From CABMGU01 sp035292785 (GTDB lineage: Archaea; Nanobdellota; Nanobdellia; Woesearchaeales; ARS49), in assembly GCA_035292785.1 (NCBI GenBank), contig DATDPK010000040.1, positions 1 to 7,996 of the forward strand: DNA of 7,996 nt. The letters run 5' to 3'. This document shows, in pieces, positions 6,119-7,996 of this stretch. Under the pieces are notes generated by a model. It did not search any database. It saw only the letters and a list, made by a program, of their open reading frames with translations, and was not told where the DNA came from. The stretch's first letter is position 1. Every line of letters begins with the position of its first letter. The translations under genes were made by a program, and so were the position numbers.

Positions 6119-6200
6119 AACTTCGGAGTGGCAATCCCCCTGCCGAAGTGATAGCTTGTGGTATTGCGTTCGAGTGATGAAGCTTAGTAACCTGCTTTAA
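6119..6200 (+). ncRNA. Candidate small structured RNA (type unknown)
   Basis: The stretch has no reading frame of note. It begins where the TATA-like box at 6090-6097 would place the start of transcription and opens with a hairpin at once. A second weaker inverted repeat, AGCTT (6153-6157) with AAGCT (6180-6184), lies downstream. GTGATGA at 6174-6180 matches box C of archaeal C/D guide RNAs, but no CTGA box D follows, so that class is not supported. The 3' end is a guess. Alternatives are a long leader of the regulator gene or plain spacer. Confidence 0.3.
6120..6149 (+). repeat. Inverted repeat / hairpin with a 7-bp perfect stem
   Basis: ACTTCGG (6120-6126) pairs fully with CCGAAGT (6143-6149) around a 16-base loop containing GTGG and a run of five C, which may add two more G-C pairs. 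No T tract follows, so it is a poor fit to a transcription terminator for pelA. A structural role at the 5' end of an RNA fits better. Confidence 0.6.
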
Positions 6201-6209
6201 ATAGTAACC
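6185..6209 (+). promoter_or_regulatory. Direct repeat TAGTAACC upstream of the regulator's TATA box
   Basis: TAGTAACC occurs exactly at 6185-6192 and 6202-6209, 17 bases apart, and the second copy ends six bases before the TATA box at 6216. GTTAC, the inverse of its GTAAC core, appears once more in the leader at 6260-6264. The arrangement suits a transcription-factor site, possibly for autoregulation by the downstream TrmB-family protein; no binding evidence can be read from sequence. Confidence 0.35.
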
Positions 6210-6223
6210 AAAAAGTTTTAATA
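6207..6223 (+). promoter_or_regulatory. Promoter of the TrmB-family gene
   Basis: ACCAAAAAG (BRE-like) is followed by TTTTAATA (6216-6223). Initiation near 6246 would give a leader of about 41 bases carrying the strong ribosome site at 6274-6283. A further TATA-like CTTTAAATA at 6195-6203 lies between the two direct-repeat copies and could be an alternative. Confidence 0.55.
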
Positions 6224-6273
6224 CCCGCTCGTTTTACCTCAGGGGAATAACAAAAAAGTGTTACGACAAAAAA

Positions 6274-6283
6274 GGGGGGAGGT
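6274..6283 (+). promoter_or_regulatory. Strong Shine-Dalgarno of the TrmB-family gene
   Basis: GGGGGGAGGT just before AGG-ATG at 6287. The exact GGAGGT ends only three bases from the start codon, while the run of G gives looser pairing at longer spacing. It is the strongest ribosome site in the window and fixes the start. Confidence 0.65.
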
Positions 6284-6286
6284 AGG

Positions 6287-7096
6287 ATGATAGTTAAAGA
6301 GGAATTTTTAAGCAAATTAAGGCGTTATTTCGCGCTGAATTTGTATGAAGTGAAAATCTGGGCTGCTTTGTTGTCACGTGGTGTTGCAACTGCTGGTGAG
6401 CTTTCTGACATTGCAAATGTCCCGCGTAGCAGAAGCTATGACGTTCTCGAAAGCCTCGAGAGAAAGGGTTTTGTTATAATGAAGCTGGGCAAGCCAATCA
6501 AGTACATCGCTGTTCCTCCTACAGAAGTGCTCGAACGCGTGAAGAAAAACTTGAAGGAAGATTCTGAAGAGCGTATTAAGCGCTTGGAAGAGCTGAAAAC
6601 CACTGATGTTCTTGGCGAGCTTAATGTCTTGCACACTCAGGGTATTGACCTTGTCGAACCGACAGAGCTTTCAGGCAGTTTGCGTGGAAGGCACAACCTT
6701 TATTCCCATTTGGAATTGACAATTAGAAACGCCCAGAAGAGCGTTACAATAATGACAACTCCTCAGGGTTTGATGCGCAAGGTTGAAGGTTTGAAGCCTG
6801 TTTTTGAGAAGTTGAAGAAAAAGGGAGTGAAAATAAGAATCGCTGCCCCATTGACAAAGGAAACCAAGGATGCAGTGCGCGAAGTCAGCAAGGTTGCTGA
6901 GGTCAAGCACGCTGATAGCAAGGCCCGTTTTTGCATTGTTGACGGAAAGGAACTGATATTCATGATTATGGATGATCAGGAAGTTCACCCAACATACGAC
7001 GTTGGTATTTGGGTTAACACGCCTTTCTTTGCCAGTGCTCTTGAGGGAATGTTTAACCTGGCTTGGAAGAGCATGGCTTCTGCCCCGTCTAAATAA
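6287..7096 (+). CDS. TrmB-family transcriptional regulator with PLD-like C-terminal domain
   Basis: 269 residues. The N-terminus is a TrmB-type winged helix-turn-helix (about 8-78): the FALNLYEVKIWAALL helix (15-29), ATAGELSDIANV (34-45) and the recognition helix around RSRSYDVLESLERKG (47-61), then a wing with KLGKPIKYIAV (66-76). A charged helix (79-105) is the probable dimer linker. The C-terminal domain (about 130-262) has the layout of the phospholipase-D-like fold attached to many TrmB relatives. At the site of the HxK motif it reads ARFCIVDGKELI (213-224), with Arg in place of His, so a sensor role rather than catalysis is expected. It lacks the long sugar-binding region of Thermococcus TrmB. 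Upstream lie a promoter, a direct repeat and a strong ribosome site; pheS begins 15 bases after the stop. The ligand and targets are unknown; autoregulation is a guess from the repeat. Confidence 0.88.
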   Translation: MIVKEEFLSKLRRYFALNLYEVKIWAALLSRGVATAGELSDIANVPRSRSYDVLESLERKGFVIMKLGKPIKYIAVPPTEVLERVKKNLKEDSEERIKRLEELKTTDVLGELNVLHTQGIDLVEPTELSGSLRGRHNLYSHLELTIRNAQKSVTIMTTPQGLMRKVEGLKPVFEKLKKKGVKIRIAAPLTKETKDAVREVSKVAEVKHADSKARFCIVDGKELIFMIMDDQEVHPTYDVGIWVNTPFFASALEGMFNLAWKSMASAPSK

Positions 7097-7111
7097 TTCT
7101 TTTTTCTTTTT
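7097..7111 (+). terminator. T-rich tract between regulator gene and pheS
   Basis: The whole 15-base gap reads as nearly pure pyrimidine with T6-C-T5. Runs of T are the core of archaeal intrinsic terminators, with no hairpin needed, so it may end the regulator message. Its position right before the pheS ATG means that it could instead be only a spacer within a common transcript. Confidence 0.35.
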
Positions 7112-7996
7112 ATGGACATCAAAAAACTTGCTCAAGGTCTTCACCCGTATGAGCGCAGCGTATTGCCAGTGCTCGCGGAGTACCAGTACTTGTCAGACCT
7201 ATCTTCTGCTTCCGGTCTTAAGGAAGTTGAAGTTATGCGCGCATTGCAGTGGCTGGAAAAAAAAGGCGCAATTACTGTTTCAACAGAGCCTAAGGAGATT
7301 GTTCTTCTCGATAAGAACGGCCAGATTTATTTGAAGGAAGGCTTGCCTGAGCGCCGTTTTCTTGAGTCAATCAAGGATGCTGGAATTCCTTTGAACAAGC
7401 TTTCTGCGAAGACAAATTTGAGCTCAGAGGAAGTCAACATCTGTGTGGGTTTATTGCGCCAAAAATCTGCAATTATTATTCTTAAGGAGAAAGAGTTGAA
7501 AGTGAAGATTACTGACCAGGGCAAGCGTTTCCTGAATTCAGAGCTGTTGGAAGAGCGTTTTTTGAAAAAGCACTTTCCTTGTGAAGTTTCTTCCTTGTCT
7601 GCTGAGGAAAAGCAGGCTCTTGCCCAGTTAAGACGGCGCAAGCAGATTGTTAAGGTTGACGTGCAGAAAATTAAGCGTGCTGTTCTGACCGACATTGGTA
7701 AAAAACTGTTGGCAGCCGGCGTGCGCGACAAGAATGTTGTTGACGCGATTACTCCTCAATTGTTGCAGTCAGGCGAGTGGAAGGGAAAGTCTTTCCGCCG
7801 TTACGATGTCAAGTTTGATGTTTCCAAAATTTCAGGAGGCAAGAAGCAGCCTTATAGTGTTTTTCTGGATTGGGCTCGTCAAAAGTTTATCAGTCTCGGC
7901 TTCGAGGAGATGTCTGGTCCTTTGGTGGAGACTGATTTTTGGAATATGGATTCCTTGTTTATGCCTCAGTTCCACAGCGCCCGCGACATTCACGAT
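7112..7996 (+). CDS. pheS: Phenylalanine-tRNA ligase alpha subunit (partial, C-terminus outside window)
   Basis: An ATG at 7112 opens a frame with no stop through the window end: 295 codons. The enzyme charges tRNA-Phe with phenylalanine as an alpha2-beta2 heterotetramer with PheT. The visible part is the long archaeal/eukaryotic-type N-terminal region (about 1-215), made of winged-helix-like units such as YLSDLSSASGLKEVEVMRAL (26-45) and NKLSAKTNLSSEEV (95-108). The start of the class II catalytic domain follows, with PYSVFLDWARQKF (247-259), the motif 1 region LGFEEMSGPLVETDFWNMD (262-280) with its invariant Pro270, and FMPQFHSARD (283-292). Motifs 2 and 3 lie beyond the edge. There is no Shine-Dalgarno before the ATG, only a T-rich tract, so initiation may be leaderless; a TAAATAAT stretch (7090-7097) is somewhat too close to serve as an ideal TATA box. 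Identity as PheS is secure from the catalytic segment. Confidence 0.95.
   Translation, partial: MDIKKLAQGLHPYERSVLPVLAEYQYLSDLSSASGLKEVEVMRALQWLEKKGAITVSTEPKEIVLLDKNGQIYLKEGLPERRFLESIKDAGIPLNKLSAKTNLSSEEVNICVGLLRQKSAIIILKEKELKVKITDQGKRFLNSELLEERFLKKHFPCEVSSLSAEEKQALAQLRRRKQIVKVDVQKIKRAVLTDIGKKLLAAGVRDKNVVDAITPQLLQSGEWKGKSFRRYDVKFDVSKISGGKKQPYSVFLDWARQKFISLGFEEMSGPLVETDFWNMDSLFMPQFHSARDIHD

Noticed and set aside
6120..6149. Hairpin as a bacterial-type terminator of pelA
   Set aside because: No T tract follows the stem and archaeal termination does not need such hairpins.
6174..6180. Box C motif GTGATGA, suggesting a C/D guide RNA
   Set aside because: No CTGA box D or D' and no terminal stem at suitable distance on this strand, so the C/D class is not supported.
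6160..6185. GTTCGAGT, resembling a tRNA T-loop
   Set aside because: The flanking bases do not form a T stem, and no acceptor or anticodon stem can be drawn on either strand.
6671..7144. Minus-strand open frame opposite the regulator gene and pheS start
   Set aside because: It overlaps two well-supported plus-strand genes and the T-rich gap, and shows no recognisable protein features.

Overview
The window reads as archaeal chromosomal DNA of moderate to low GC. The evidence is a gene for archaeal/eukaryotic-type Pelota, the start of an archaeal-type PheS, a TrmB-family regulator, AT-rich TATA boxes about 25 bases upstream of start sites, and a mix of Shine-Dalgarno-led and apparently leaderless genes. 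The style (many small surface proteins of unknown function beside core information genes) would suit a DPANN-type lineage such as Woesearchaeota or Pacearchaeota, but that placement is inference and rests on no marker gene.

Left half (1-3953, minus strand). Four genes are read leftward from a shared divergent promoter near 4000. In transcription order they encode a single-pass membrane-anchored beta-repeat protein (2796-3953), a five-helix membrane protein with a large external domain (1330-2799), and two lipoproteins (389-1333, and 1-347 cut by the window edge). The first three are joined by ATGA overlaps. The two lipoproteins share an obvious domain, and the outer domain of the five-helix protein appears to carry a distant version. 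This looks like an undescribed cell-surface assembly whose subunits arose partly by tandem duplication.

Middle (3994-4970, plus strand). The same intergenic region drives a rightward pair of exported low-complexity proteins: a Tyr/Ser-rich protein (4063-4431) and a strongly acidic Asp/Tyr/Asn-rich protein (4431-4970). Each has internal repeats, a signal peptide and two cysteines. They are coupled by a TGATG stop/start overlap.

Right half (4977-7996, plus strand). Pelota (pelA) has a TATA box placed for a leaderless mRNA. A non-coding gap of 225 bases holds a TATA-like box, a hairpin at the predicted start site, a direct repeat of 8 bases and the TATA box of the next gene. A TrmB-family regulator with a degenerate phospholipase-D-like C-terminal domain follows, then pheS, open at the right edge, which lacks a Shine-Dalgarno and sits behind a T-rich tract. 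These three are ordinary information-processing and regulatory genes; the accessory biology is in 1-4970.
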